A stretch of 64,000 bases of DNA from JANQIO01 sp965601975 (GCA_965601975.1 OZ271856.1:3906001-3970000); one strand, 5' to 3'; positions 9,717 to 18,831 are shown, numbered from the stretch's first letter. Numbers and translations: made by a program. Notes: generated by a model not told the origin, from the sequence alone.

Positions 9717-10893
9717 ACTCGACTTCCACGTCGTAGTCGTCATCGTCGAAGTCATCGTCCTCGTCTTCGCGCTCCGCTTTGCGGCGCCGGCGCAGCTGGG
9801 CGATGCGCTCGCGGGCCTCGGCCTGCAGCAACTGCTGGCGGTACTGCTCTTCAGCCGCGGCTTCGGGGTTTTCCGCTTCCAGCTCTCGCAGCGTCTCGAG
9901 GCGCGTCATGATATCCGCGCAAAGCGTATCGGTGCCGTCATGTGCGATGGCGGAAATCTGGTAGAAAGGACCCTCCCAGGCCAGGCCCTCGATCAGGCGA
10001 TCGCGCACCTCCGCAATGGCGTCATCACTCAGCAGGTCCGTCTTGTTGAGCACCAGCCAGCGCTCCAGCCCGGCCAGGGCGGGACTGAAGTTTTCCAGTT
10101 CCCGCTCGATGGCCAGCGCATTCTCCAGCGGATCCGAGCCATCCATGGGACTGGCGTCCACCAGGTGCAGCAGGATGCGGTTGCGGGTCAGGTGTCTCAG
10201 GAAACGGACGCCAAGACCGGCACCCTCCGATGCACCCTCGATGAGGCCCGGTATGTCGGCCACCACGAAACTGCGGTGCGCCTGCACCTTGACCACCCCG
10301 AGGTTGGGCACGAGGGTGGTGAAGGGATAATCCGCGACCTTGGGCTTCGCGGCAGATACGGCGCGGATAAATGTCGACTTGCCGGCATTCGGCAGACCCA
10401 GCAGGCCAATGTCCGCCAACACCTTCAGCTCCAGTCGCAGGGCCCGGCGCTCACCCTCGGTGCCGGGGCTGGTCTGCCGCGGCGCGCGGTTGGTCGAGGA
10501 TTTGAAGCGGGTATTGCCGAGGCCGTGGAAGCCGCCGCGGGCCACCATCAATTGCTGGCCGTGGCTGGACAGGTCGCCGAGTACCTCACCGCTGTCCTCG
10601 TCAAGTACGGTGGTGCCGACGGGCACCTTCAGCACCAGGTCGTCGCCGCCCTTGCCGGTGCAGTTGCGACCGCGGCCCGGTTCGCCATTTTCAGCGGCGT
10701 AGTGCCGCACATAGCGGTAGTCGACCAGCGTATTCAGCGCCTCGTCCGCTTCCAGGTACACGCTGCCGCCGTCACCGCCGTCGCCCCCGTCGGGGCCGCC
10801 CTTGGCGATGTACTTCTCGCGGCGGAAGCTGAGGCAGCCGTTGCCGCCCTTGCCTGCCTGTACCGTGATCGCTGTCTCGTCGACGAACTTCAT
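9706..10893 (-). CDS. obgE: GTPase Obg/CgtA
   Basis: An essential ribosome-associated GTPase that acts in 50S maturation and in the link between ribosome assembly, ppGpp and the cell cycle. The 395-aa product has the glycine-rich Obg fold (residues 1-160), the G domain with G1 GLPNAGKST at about 166-174, G3 DIPGLIEG, G4 NKTD and G5 SAIAHDG, and a highly acidic tail (DDDFDDDDYD). It follows rplU and rpmA, the conserved gammaproteobacterial order, although a terminator-like hairpin lies between rpmA and this gene. Confidence 0.97.
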   Translation of the reverse strand: MKFVDETAITVQAGKGGNGCLSFRREKYIAKGGPDGGDGGDGGSVYLEADEALNTLVDYRYVRHYAAENGEPGRGRNCTGKGGDDLVLKVPVGTTVLDEDSGEVLGDLSSHGQQLMVARGGFHGLGNTRFKSSTNRAPRQTSPGTEGERRALRLELKVLADIGLLGLPNAGKSTFIRAVSAAKPKVADYPFTTLVPNLGVVKVQAHRSFVVADIPGLIEGASEGAGLGVRFLRHLTRNRILLHLVDASPMDGSDPLENALAIERELENFSPALAGLERWLVLNKTDLLSDDAIAEVRDRLIEGLAWEGPFYQISAIAHDGTDTLCADIMTRLETLRELEAENPEAAAEEQYRQQLLQAEARERIAQLRRRRKAEREDEDDDFDDDDYDVEVEYVP

Positions 10894-10921
10894 GGTGTCA
10901 CTCTAGTGTGGAGCTACGCAC

Positions 10922-10947
10922 AAAAAAAGGGGCCGATAAGCCCCTTT
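10922..10947 (-). terminator. Terminator-like hairpin after rpmA
   Basis: On the minus strand the stem AAAGGGGC / GCCCCTTT with a 6-nt loop is followed by a run of seven T. It sits between the rpmA stop and the obgE start, so it probably acts as a partial terminator that lowers obgE-proB expression relative to the two ribosomal proteins. Confidence 0.8.
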
Positions 10948-10987
10948 CTCATCTCGGCCGGCATGCCGGCCAGTGATCCCAGCGCTA

Positions 10988-11245
10988 TCAGGCGCTGACC
11001 ACCTGGACGTACTTGCGCTTTTCGCGACCCCTGGTCACAAACTGCACGACGCCGTCTGCGGTGGCGAACAGGGTGTGGTCCTTGCCACAGCCGACATTGT
11101 CACCGGCGTGGATGCGGGTACCGCGCTGGCGAACCAGGATATTGCCCGCCTTGACTACCTGACCGCCGAAGCGCTTTACGCCAAGGCGTTTGCTTTCGGA
11201 ATCGCGGCCGTTACGAGTACTACCGCCTGCTTTCTTGTGAGCCAT
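10988..11245 (-). CDS. rpmA: 50S ribosomal protein L27
   Basis: An 85-aa protein with the characteristic N-terminus MAHKKAGGSTRNGRDS. The flexible N-terminal tail of L27 reaches the peptidyl transferase centre. Here it begins directly after Met, with no Firmicutes-type cleavable extension. The conserved GVKRFGGQ and RQRGT blocks follow. It lies 24 nt downstream of rplU and is co-transcribed with it. Confidence 0.98.
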   Translation of the reverse strand: MAHKKAGGSTRNGRDSESKRLGVKRFGGQVVKAGNILVRQRGTRIHAGDNVGCGKDHTLFATADGVVQFVTRGREKRKYVQVVSA

Positions 11246-11269
11246 TACCTATCTCCTATCTCTTCCGCT

Positions 11270-11581
11270 TTAGCCTTTGATACCGGTGATTTTCACTTCG
11301 GTATACCACTGGCGGTGGCCAGCCTGCTTGCGGTGATGCTTGCGGCGGTTGAACTTGATGATCTTCACCTTGTCGTGACGACCGTGGGAAACCACCTCGG
11401 CGGTCACTTTGCCGCCTTTCACCAGCGGGGTGCCGATCTTGACGTCTTCGCCGCTGCCAACCATGAGCACGCGGTCAAATGTGACCTTGTCCCCGGTGGG
11501 CACTTCAATCTTTTCCAGCTTGAGGACTTCGCCCTCTTCCACGCGGTGCTGCTTGCCACCGCTTTCAATTACTGCGTACAT
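11270..11581 (-). CDS. rplU: 50S ribosomal protein L21
   Basis: A 103-aa protein starting MYAVIESGGKQHRV, the standard L21 N-terminus, with KIIKFNRRKHHRKQAGHRQ near the C-terminus for 23S rRNA binding. It is first in the rplU-rpmA(-obgE-proB) unit. GAGG lies upstream of the ATG. A ~140-nt leader with a clear hairpin separates it from the predicted promoter at 11727-11755. Confidence 0.98.
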   Translation of the reverse strand: MYAVIESGGKQHRVEEGEVLKLEKIEVPTGDKVTFDRVLMVGSGEDVKIGTPLVKGGKVTAEVVSHGRHDKVKIIKFNRRKHHRKQAGHRQWYTEVKITGIKG

Positions 11582-11726
11582 CCGTTCGCTCCTCTAGTTC
11601 GCCGTCTCGCTGTTGGTAGTAGCCCGCCATGACACAGGCGGGGGCAGAGCTCGGCACTGGGCTTCGATTCTCTCGGGGACCCACGCGAGCGCAAATAACG
11701 CGCGCAGAACCCGTTTGAGGGCGGCG

Positions 11727-11755
11727 ATTCTACTGAAATCGACCGGGGCAGGCAA
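11727..11755 (-). promoter_or_regulatory. rplU promoter
   Basis: Minus-strand -35 TTGCCT (11750-11755) and -10 TAGAAT (11727-11732) with an exact 17-bp spacer. The discriminator reads CGCCGCCC, GC-rich as at the other ribosomal promoters in this window. The resulting leader is about 140 nt and contains the perfect hairpin CCCGCC-N8-GGCGGG (11623-11642). Confidence 0.7.
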
Positions 11756-11825
11756 GCATTTATTCGATATGTCACAATGACTTGCGAACGAATATAGTTA
11801 TGCGCTCACCGGCTGGAACCGCAAC

Positions 11826-12818
11826 ATGCTTGCACCCTCAAAACCCGACTCCCCGATCCAGGCAATCCGCAGCCCGGTCCTTGCCGATCTGGATGCCGTC
11901 AACGAACTCATCGTGGCCAACCTGGCCTCGGATGTGGGGCTGGTGGAGAATATCGGGCACTACATCGTCGAAGCGGGCGGCAAGCGGCTGAGGCCGCTGC
12001 TGGCGCTGCTTTCCGCCAAAGCCTGCGGCTATGAGGGCGAGGACCATATCAAGTTTGCAGCGGTCGTGGAGTTTATCCACACCGCCACCCTGCTGCACGA
12101 CGACGTGGTCGACCTGTCCGCCCTGCGCCGCGGGCGCCCCACCGCCAATGCGGAGTTCGGAAATGCTCCCAGCGTCCTGGTGGGCGATTTCATCTACTCC
12201 CGGGCGTTCCAACTGATGGTGAAGATCGGCAACATGGACATCATGCGCGACATGGCCACAACCACCAATGAAATCGCCGCCGGCGAGGTGCTGCAGCTGG
12301 TAAAAGCCGGGGACCCGACCACCAGCGAGGCCGACTACCTGGACGTCATCCAGCGCAAGACCGCGATCCTGTTCGGCTCCGCCTGCTACGGCGGCGCCGT
12401 GTTGAGCGCCTGTCCTGAAGAACTGGCCGCCGGACTGGCTGACTACGGCAACAATATCGGCATTGCTTTCCAGATTATCGACGACGTCCTCGACTACGAG
12501 GGCGATCCCGCCGTGATGGGCAAGAATGTCGGGGACGACCTGAGCGAGGGGAAACCCACGCTGCCCCTGATCCACGTCCTCAGGCAGGGCACGGACCAGC
12601 AGCGCGAGATTGTCACCCACGCCATCCGCGAGAAAACCGCCGAAAACCTCGGTGGCGTGGTCGAAGCCGTCCGCCGCAACGGTTCCCTGGATTATGCCCG
12701 GGAGCTGGCAACGAACTACCAGGCCAGGGCCCTGTCGGCGCTGGAGGCGCTCCCCGACAGCGACAGTCGGGATGCGCTCTACGGCATCGCCGAACTCGCC
12801 CTGGTTCGCGATCACTGA
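11826..12818 (+). CDS. ispB: All-trans octaprenyl (polyprenyl) diphosphate synthase
   Basis: IspB elongates farnesyl diphosphate with isopentenyl diphosphate to make the ubiquinone side chain. The 330-aa protein carries both aspartate-rich motifs of long-chain trans-prenyltransferases: the first in LLHDDVVD with RRGRPT after it, the second in QIIDDVLDYEGD. GGKRLRP and the KTA motif for substrate phosphate binding are also present. It is divergent from rplU, the conserved gammaproteobacterial pairing. Chain length (C40 versus C45) cannot be told by eye. Confidence 0.95.
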   Translation: MLAPSKPDSPIQAIRSPVLADLDAVNELIVANLASDVGLVENIGHYIVEAGGKRLRPLLALLSAKACGYEGEDHIKFAAVVEFIHTATLLHDDVVDLSALRRGRPTANAEFGNAPSVLVGDFIYSRAFQLMVKIGNMDIMRDMATTTNEIAAGEVLQLVKAGDPTTSEADYLDVIQRKTAILFGSACYGGAVLSACPEELAAGLADYGNNIGIAFQIIDDVLDYEGDPAVMGKNVGDDLSEGKPTLPLIHVLRQGTDQQREIVTHAIREKTAENLGGVVEAVRRNGSLDYARELATNYQARALSALEALPDSDSRDALYGIAELALVRDH

Positions 12819-12835
12819 TTCCCGGAGCTGTTTCC

Positions 12836-14470
12836 GTGCCCACAACCGACCAGGCCCTGCCCTACCCGGGTATCACCAAGTACCTGTCAAAACTCGCCCG
12901 CCAGGACCAGGACCTGGACATCGGCAGGGCGCTGTCTCGCGATCCGGCCAGGCTGAGTGCCATGACCCTGGAAGCGGCCGGCTGGCGGCTGGACTACTCG
13001 CGCCAGCTGCTGTCCCGCGCCAGCGCCGACGCGCTGCTGCAGCTGGCGGAACAGTCCGAGGTGCTGACCGCGCGCGAAGCGCTTTTCGATGGCCGACCGC
13101 TGAACAACACCGAAGACCGGGCCGTGCTGCACACCCTGCTGCGCAGCAGCGCCACCCAACCAGGCCTGGAGAAAGAGTGCGCCGCGATCCAGGATTGCCT
13201 GAGCCGCATGACCGACTGGGTCAACAGGATTCACGACGGCAATCACTGCGGCCATTCGGGCAAGACCATCACCGACATCGTCAACCTCGGCATCGGCGGC
13301 TCCGACCTGGGCCCCCGCATGGTCGTGGAGTCACTCAGGCCCTGGCACGTTGAGCAGTGCAATGTGCACTTCAGCAGCAACGTGGATCCCGATGACCTCG
13401 GCACCACCGTGGAAAAGCTGGATCCGGCGAGAACCCTGTTCATCGTCTGCTCGAAGACGCTGCGCACGGAGGAAACCCTCTACAACGCCCGGGCTGCCCG
13501 GCGCTGGCTGCTGGAAGGCGGCGTTCCCGAGGCACAGCTGGCACAGCACTTCCTGGCCGTGAGCACCAACCACGAGGCGGCCCTGGAGCTGGGTATCCCG
13601 GCCGAAAACATGCTGCCGATGTGGGACTGGGTAGGCGGCCGCTACTCCCTCTGGTCTGCCGTCGGCTGGAGCATCGCCTTCGCCGTGGGCATGGACGCAT
13701 TCCTCGAATTGCTGGGCGGTGCCGAGGCGATGGACCGGCACTTCCACGAAGCACCCGCGGCAGAGAACATGCCGCTGTGGCTGAGCCTGCTCGAGATCTG
13801 GTACGTCAACTACATGGGCTCCCAGAACCACGCGGTGATTCCCTACCACCAGGAACTGGCCAAGCTGCCCGCCTTCCTCCAGCAGCTGTCGATGGAGAGC
13901 AACGGCAAACGCGTCAACCGCTACGGTCAGCCGGTGGATTACTCGACCGCACCGGTCCTGTGGGGGGATGTGGGTACCAACGGGCAGCACTCGTTCCACC
14001 AGCTGCTGCACCAGGGCACCCTGCTATGCCCGGTTGACTTCGTCGTGTTCACGGGCGAGGAGGAAACCCGGGAAGGTAAGCAGCGGCTACTGGCCAACGG
14101 CCTCAGCCAGATGCGGGCCCTGATGCTGGGACGGGACGAAGCCCAGTCCCGGGACTCACTGCAACGCCGGGGCCTGGAGCCGAAACAGGCGGCTGAACTG
14201 GCGCCCCACCTGGTGATTCCTGGGAACCGGCCCAGTTCCACCCTGAGCTGCCCGACGTTGACGCCGGCGGCGCTGGGCGCCCTGCTCGCCCTCTACGAGC
14301 ACAAGACGTTCTGCAGCGGCCATATCTGGCAGATCAATTCTTTCGACCAGTGGGGCGTGGAGCTGGGAAAAGAGATGGGCGCCGAGATCTTCGACGCGAT
14401 CAACGGGGTCCAGAAGCACTTCGACCCCTCGACCAATGCCATGCTGGGGATCGGCGAGAAACAGCCTTGA
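12836..14470 (+). CDS. pgi: Glucose-6-phosphate isomerase
   Basis: Pgi interconverts glucose-6-phosphate and fructose-6-phosphate. At 544 aa it is of normal bacterial length. Visible blocks include NLGIGGSDLGP, SKTLRTEET, NYMGSQNHAVIPYHQ with catalytic residues, GDVGTNGQHSFHQLLHQG, and the C-terminal NSFDQWGVELGK, which matches PGI signature 2. The start is GTG with GGAG 9 nt upstream, just after ispB. It feeds fructose-6-P to the convergent manC-galU-manB operon. A 6-bp hairpin (14475-14490) lies between pgi and manB but has no T-run. Confidence 0.97.
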   Translation: MPTTDQALPYPGITKYLSKLARQDQDLDIGRALSRDPARLSAMTLEAAGWRLDYSRQLLSRASADALLQLAEQSEVLTAREALFDGRPLNNTEDRAVLHTLLRSSATQPGLEKECAAIQDCLSRMTDWVNRIHDGNHCGHSGKTITDIVNLGIGGSDLGPRMVVESLRPWHVEQCNVHFSSNVDPDDLGTTVEKLDPARTLFIVCSKTLRTEETLYNARAARRWLLEGGVPEAQLAQHFLAVSTNHEAALELGIPAENMLPMWDWVGGRYSLWSAVGWSIAFAVGMDAFLELLGGAEAMDRHFHEAPAAENMPLWLSLLEIWYVNYMGSQNHAVIPYHQELAKLPAFLQQLSMESNGKRVNRYGQPVDYSTAPVLWGDVGTNGQHSFHQLLHQGTLLCPVDFVVFTGEEETREGKQRLLANGLSQMRALMLGRDEAQSRDSLQRRGLEPKQAAELAPHLVIPGNRPSSTLSCPTLTPAALGALLALYEHKTFCSGHIWQINSFDQWGVELGKEMGAEIFDAINGVQKHFDPSTNAMLGIGEKQP

Positions 14471-14509
14471 GCTAGACAGCGCCAGCTGTCGATAACAGCG
14501 AAGACAGCG

Positions 14510-15859
14510 TTAGCCGTCTATTATCGACAACAGCTCTTCGGTCTTCGCCCGCATCAGCGCCTCGTCACCGCGGCTCTCTACATTGAGCCGCACCACCGGC
14601 TCCGTATTGGACATCCGCAAATTGAAGCGCCAGTCGGCGTAGTCGACGCTCAATCCGTCGATGTGGTCCACTGCCTCCGCATCCGATCCGTAGCGCTGCT
14701 CCATGGCGGCGAGCAGGGCGGCGGGGTCTTGCACCTGGCGATTGATCTCGCCGCTGCAGGGATAGGCCGCCATACGCTCCGCCACCATGGCCGACAGGGG
14801 CAGGCCGCGCTGGCTCATCAGGTGGGTCACCAGCAGCCAGGGAATCATGCCGCTGTCGCAGTAGGCGAAATCACGGAAGTAATGGTGCGCGCTCATCTCG
14901 CCGCCGTAGACGGCATTCTCCTTGCGCATGCGCTCCTTGATGAAGGCATGGCCGGTCTTGCTCTGCACCGCCTCGCCACCGAGGCCGGCGACGACATCCT
15001 CTGTGTTCCAGGTCAGCCGCGGGTCATACACGACCTTGCCGCCGGCATCCTTGTCCAGAAAGGCGCCGGCCAGCAGCCCCACCAGGTAGTAGCCCTCGAT
15101 GAACTCGCCGTGCTCGTCAAAAAAGAAGCAGCGATCGAAGTCTCCGTCCCATGCGATACCGAGATGGGCGCCGTGCTCCAGCACCGCCTCGCGGGTGATG
15201 GCCCGGTTCTCGGGCAGCAGCGGGTTCGGCACCCCATTCGGGAAGTTGCCGTCGGGCTCGTGCAGTAGCTTGATGAACTCGAAGGGGAGTTTGTCCTCGA
15301 TCCTGTCGATCACCAGTCCCGCGCCGCCGTTGCCCGCATTCACCACCAGCTTCATGGGCTCGAGGCCGTCGAGGTCGACATAGGACAGCAGGTGATCGAT
15401 GTACGCCTGCGCCGTGTCCAGCGGTTCCAGGCCGCCGCGCTTCGCGGCTGCCGCGAACGGGTTGCGCTCCGCCAGGGCCTGTATGTCCCTGAGCCCGGTG
15501 TCGCCGCTGATGGGCACGGAGCCGGCACGAACAAACTTCATGCCGTTGTAGTCTTTGGGATTGTGGCTGGCGGTCACGACGATGCCGCCGTCCATGTCGG
15601 CGTGGGCCGTGGCGAAGTAGATCTCCTCGGTGCCACACAGGCCGATGTCGAAGACATCGACACCAGCGTCGCGCAAACCCTCGCTCAGGGCGCCCTTGAT
15701 CGCCTCGCTGGTGAGACGGATATCGTGGCCGACGACGACACGCGAGGGCTCGATGACCTCGGCATACGCCCGGCCGATCCGATAGGCAATGTCTTCATTG
15801 AGCTGGTCGGGGATACGGCCGCGGACGTCGTAGGCCTTGAAACAGCTGAGCCCGGTCAC
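14510..15859 (-). CDS. manB: Phosphomannomutase / phosphoglucomutase
   Basis: A 449-aa alpha-D-phosphohexomutase that converts mannose-6-P to mannose-1-P and, in AlgC-type members, glucose-6-P to glucose-1-P. The phosphoserine loop TASHNPKDYNGMK (near residue 98), the metal loop DGDFDRC, the sugar-recognition loop GEMSAHHYF and the C-terminal phosphate-binding RMSNTEP are all present. The start is GTG and overlaps the galU stop in a GTGA of 4 nt, so translation is coupled. The dual AlgC-like specificity is an inference from length and context. Confidence 0.93.
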   Translation of the reverse strand: MTGLSCFKAYDVRGRIPDQLNEDIAYRIGRAYAEVIEPSRVVVGHDIRLTSEAIKGALSEGLRDAGVDVFDIGLCGTEEIYFATAHADMDGGIVVTASHNPKDYNGMKFVRAGSVPISGDTGLRDIQALAERNPFAAAAKRGGLEPLDTAQAYIDHLLSYVDLDGLEPMKLVVNAGNGGAGLVIDRIEDKLPFEFIKLLHEPDGNFPNGVPNPLLPENRAITREAVLEHGAHLGIAWDGDFDRCFFFDEHGEFIEGYYLVGLLAGAFLDKDAGGKVVYDPRLTWNTEDVVAGLGGEAVQSKTGHAFIKERMRKENAVYGGEMSAHHYFRDFAYCDSGMIPWLLVTHLMSQRGLPLSAMVAERMAAYPCSGEINRQVQDPAALLAAMEQRYGSDAEAVDHIDGLSVDYADWRFNLRMSNTEPVVRLNVESRGDEALMRAKTEELLSIIDG

Positions 15860-16689
15860 GAGGGCTCTGCATAGACATGCTCGAACACGTAGTTGGTGGC
15901 CTCGACAAAGCCGGTCACGCTGCCGCAGTCGAAGCGCCGCCCCTTGAACTTGTAGGCCATGACACAGCCCTTCCGGGCCTGGGTCAGCAGCGCGTCAGTA
16001 ATCTGCACTTCGCCGTTCTTGCCGGGCGGCGTGTCGCGGATGATGTCGAAGATATCCGGCGTCAGGATGTAGCGGCCGATGATGGCAAGATTCGAGGGCG
16101 CCTCGCCCTCCGGCGGCTTCTCGACCATGTCGTCCACGCGATAGAGGCCGTCCTTGAGGGCCTCGCCGGCGATGACGCCGTACTTGTGGGCCTGGTCCAT
16201 GGGCACTTCCTGGATCGCCACAATGCTGCAGCGAAACTGCTGGTAGAGCTCCGCCATCTGGGACAGCACACCCGGGCCGTCCTCATTGAGGCAGAGATCG
16301 TCCGACAGCACCACGCCAAAGGGCTCGTTGCCGATCAGCGGTTCGCCGGTCAGGATGGCGTGGCCCAGGCCTTTCATTTCCCGCTGGCGCACCATGGTGA
16401 ACACGCCCTGCTCCAGCACGTTGCGGATGCTGCCCAGGTAGACCTCCTTGGTGGTGCCGGCGATCTGGTGCTCAAGCTCATAGCTGATGTCGAAGTGGTC
16501 GGCGATGGAGCGCTTGCCGCGGCCGGTGACGAAGGAGATGGTGTTCATGCCGGCGTCGATCGCCTCCTCCACGCCGTACTGCACCAGCGGCTTGTTGACC
16601 ACGGGTAGCATTTCCTTGGGCATGCTCTTGGTCGCGGGAAGGAAGCGGGTGCCGTACCCGGCCACCGGAAACAAACACTTCTTGATCAT
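15856..16689 (-). CDS. galU: UTP-glucose-1-phosphate uridylyltransferase
   Basis: GalU makes UDP-glucose from UTP and glucose-1-P for polysaccharide and LPS synthesis. The 277-aa product has the nucleotidyltransferase signature AGYGTRFLPATKSMPKEM at the N-terminus, followed by VVNKPLVQY and VEKPPEGEAPSN. It sits between manC (33-nt gap) and manB (4-nt overlap), so one transcript encodes both GDP-mannose and UDP-glucose synthesis. Confidence 0.96.
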   Translation of the reverse strand: MIKKCLFPVAGYGTRFLPATKSMPKEMLPVVNKPLVQYGVEEAIDAGMNTISFVTGRGKRSIADHFDISYELEHQIAGTTKEVYLGSIRNVLEQGVFTMVRQREMKGLGHAILTGEPLIGNEPFGVVLSDDLCLNEDGPGVLSQMAELYQQFRCSIVAIQEVPMDQAHKYGVIAGEALKDGLYRVDDMVEKPPEGEAPSNLAIIGRYILTPDIFDIIRDTPPGKNGEVQITDALLTQARKGCVMAYKFKGRRFDCGSVTGFVEATNYVFEHVYAEPS

Positions 16690-16722
16690 GACTGGCCCCC
16701 AGGCCTGATGTGTGAAAAACCC

Positions 16723-18135
16723 CTAGCTCTCGCTGCGCCCATAGATGTCGTCGTAGCGGACGATATCGTCCTCGCCCAGGTAGCTTCCGGACTGCACCTC
16801 AATGAGCTCCAGCGGAATGCGTCCGGGATTGACCAGGCGGTGTTTGTGACCCAGCGGAATGTACGTCGATTCGTCTTCTCCCAGCATAAAGACCTTGTCT
16901 TCACAAGTCACCTCTGCGGTGCCGCTGACCACGATCCAGTGCTCGGCCCGGTGGTGATGCTTCTGCAGCGACAGTTTCTGGCCGGGGTTGACGATGATTC
17001 GCTTGACCTGGAAGCGCTCGCTGTTGATCAACGATTCATAGGAGCCCCAGGGGCGATAGACCACGGAATGCAGCCTGGCCTCGTCACGGGCTGCGTCTTT
17101 CAATGCGGTTACCAGGCGCTTCACATCCTGCACGCGCTCCCGATCGGCCACCAGTACCGCGTCCGGGGTTTCCACCACGACCAGGTTGTCGACCCCGGTT
17201 GCCGCCAGCAGGCGGGAATCGCTGCGCAGGTAGTTGTTGCTGCCCTGGTCCACGATGACGTCTCCGAGCAGGACGTTGCCATTCTCGTCCGGCTCTCCCG
17301 CTTCCCACAGTGCCGACCAGGCACCGACGTCACTCCAGCCGCAGTCCAACGGCAGTACCGCACCGCGGGTGGTCTTTTCCATGACGGCGTAGTCGATCGA
17401 GTCGGCCGGGCAGGCTTCGAATGCCGCCCGGTCGAGGCGCACAAAATCCAGGTCCTTGCTCGCGCCTGCCAGCGCCTGCCTGCAGGCTTCGACCATGTCC
17501 GGCGCCAGCGCCTGCAGCTCATCCAGGTAGGTCTGGGCACCGAGGAGGAACATGCCGCTGTTCCAGTAATACTCGCCGCTGTCCAGGTAGGCCTGGGCGG
17601 TATCCGCATCGGGTTTCTCCACGAACTCACCGATCGCAAAGCTCGCGTCGTCCAGCGCACCGCCGCGACGGATGTAGCCATAGCCCGTTTCCGGCCGGTC
17701 GGGCACCACACCAAAGGTCACCAGGCGACCGGCCCTGGCCTGGGGCAGGGCGCGCTTGACCGCCGCCCTGAACGCAGCGGTATCGCGGATCAGGTGGTCG
17801 GCGGGCAACACCAGCAGAACGGCGTCGGGCTCTGCCTCGACGGCCTTGAGTGCCGCCACTGCCACAGCGGGCGCAGTGTTGCGGCCCGCGGGCTCGAGCA
17901 CGATGTCGCCGGGGCCACGCCCGCTGTCACGCAGCTGCTCGGCCACGATGAAGCGATGCTCCTCGTTGCAGATGACCATCGGCGCAGAATCCGCGAGGCC
18001 GGCAACGCGATGCAGGGTATCGACCAGCATGGTCTCTGAACCGGCGAGTGGCAGGAACTGTTTGGGATAGGCCTCCCGGGAAACTGGCCACAGGCGGCTG
18101 CCGACACCGCCGGACAGGAGCACGGGTTTAAGCAT
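16723..18135 (-). CDS. manC: Mannose-1-phosphate guanylyltransferase / mannose-6-phosphate isomerase (bifunctional)
   Basis: A 470-aa bifunctional enzyme of the ManC/AlgA/XanB type. The N-terminal domain has the GDP-mannose pyrophosphorylase signature LSGGVGSRLWPVSRE and the FVEKPD motif. The C-terminal cupin domain (about 355-465) is the type II phosphomannose isomerase with QKHHHRAEHWIVVSGTA metal ligands. Together with ManB it takes fructose-6-P through mannose-6-P and mannose-1-P to GDP-mannose. It is first in the manC-galU-manB operon. Confidence 0.96.
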   Translation of the reverse strand: MLKPVLLSGGVGSRLWPVSREAYPKQFLPLAGSETMLVDTLHRVAGLADSAPMVICNEEHRFIVAEQLRDSGRGPGDIVLEPAGRNTAPAVAVAALKAVEAEPDAVLLVLPADHLIRDTAAFRAAVKRALPQARAGRLVTFGVVPDRPETGYGYIRRGGALDDASFAIGEFVEKPDADTAQAYLDSGEYYWNSGMFLLGAQTYLDELQALAPDMVEACRQALAGASKDLDFVRLDRAAFEACPADSIDYAVMEKTTRGAVLPLDCGWSDVGAWSALWEAGEPDENGNVLLGDVIVDQGSNNYLRSDSRLLAATGVDNLVVVETPDAVLVADRERVQDVKRLVTALKDAARDEARLHSVVYRPWGSYESLINSERFQVKRIIVNPGQKLSLQKHHHRAEHWIVVSGTAEVTCEDKVFMLGEDESTYIPLGHKHRLVNPGRIPLELIEVQSGSYLGEDDIVRYDDIYGRSES

Positions 18136-18218
18136 GGCGAATCCTTGTCAACGCAGATCCTGAAATAGGGAATGCCCGGTAAAACACGGGGCTGGAATGC
18201 CCTCGCCCCGGGTTGGCG

Positions 18219-18260
18219 AGTGTACCCCACACTGGACATGCGGTCACCAGAGTTTAGAAT
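18219..18260 (+). promoter_or_regulatory. fabA-fabB promoter with overlapping palindrome
   Basis: -35 TGGACA (18233-18238) and -10 TAGAAT (18255-18260) are 16 bp apart, placing the start about 30 nt upstream of the fabA ATG. A perfect inverted repeat AGTGT-ACCCC-ACACT (18219-18233) abuts and overlaps the -35 box. TetR-family repressors (FabR, DesT) bind palindromes near fabA/fabB promoters in related bacteria. Calling this an operator is an inference. Confidence 0.45.
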
Positions 18261-18296
18261 GCACAGCGCACCCCGACCCACGCAGGAACGCCCGCC

Positions 18297-18812
18297 ATGA
18301 CTTCCAAAAGCAGCTTCACCAAAGACGAATTGATTGCGTGCGGCAAGGGCGAAATGTTCGGGCCAGGCAATGCCCAGCTGCCGCTGGACAACATGCTGAT
18401 GATGGATCGCGTCATGCATATCAGCTCCGAGGGCGGCGAGTACGGCAAGGGCCAGATCATCGCAGAGCTCGATATCAACCCCGACCTCTGGTTCTTCGAC
18501 TGCCACTTCCAGGGCGACCCGGTGATGCCCGGCTGCCTGGGTCTCGACGCCATGTGGCAGCTGGTGGGCTTCTTCCTGGGCTGGCGCGGCAATCCCGGCC
18601 GGGGCCGGGCCCTGGGAGCCGGTGAAATCAAGTTCACCGGGCAGGTTCTGCCCAGCGCCAGCAAGGTCGTCTACAACATCGACATGAAGCGCGTGATCGA
18701 ACGCAAGCTGGTGATGGGGATCGCCGACGGCACCATGTCGGTGGACGACCGGGAGATTTACGTCGCCAAGGACCTGCGGGTCGGCCTGTTCCAGCAAACA
18801 GACTCATTCTAG
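18297..18812 (+). CDS. fabA: 3-hydroxydecanoyl-ACP dehydratase/isomerase
   Basis: FabA introduces the cis double bond at the C10 stage, making trans-2- then cis-3-decenoyl-ACP, the branch point for unsaturated fatty acids. The 171-aa product matches the family length of 171-172. The active-site pair is at the E. coli positions: H70 in FDCHFQGDPVMPG and D84 in GCLGLDAMWQ. fabB follows 19 nt downstream, the usual fabA-fabB operon. Confidence 0.98.
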   Translation: MTSKSSFTKDELIACGKGEMFGPGNAQLPLDNMLMMDRVMHISSEGGEYGKGQIIAELDINPDLWFFDCHFQGDPVMPGCLGLDAMWQLVGFFLGWRGNPGRGRALGAGEIKFTGQVLPSASKVVYNIDMKRVIERKLVMGIADGTMSVDDREIYVAKDLRVGLFQQTDSF

Positions 18813-18831
18813 AGGCAAGCGAGGTAACCAT

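Noticed and set aside
14471..14509. Hairpin GACAGC-GCCA-GCTGTC as pgi/manB terminator
   Set aside because: No T-run on either side; kept only as a note under pgi.
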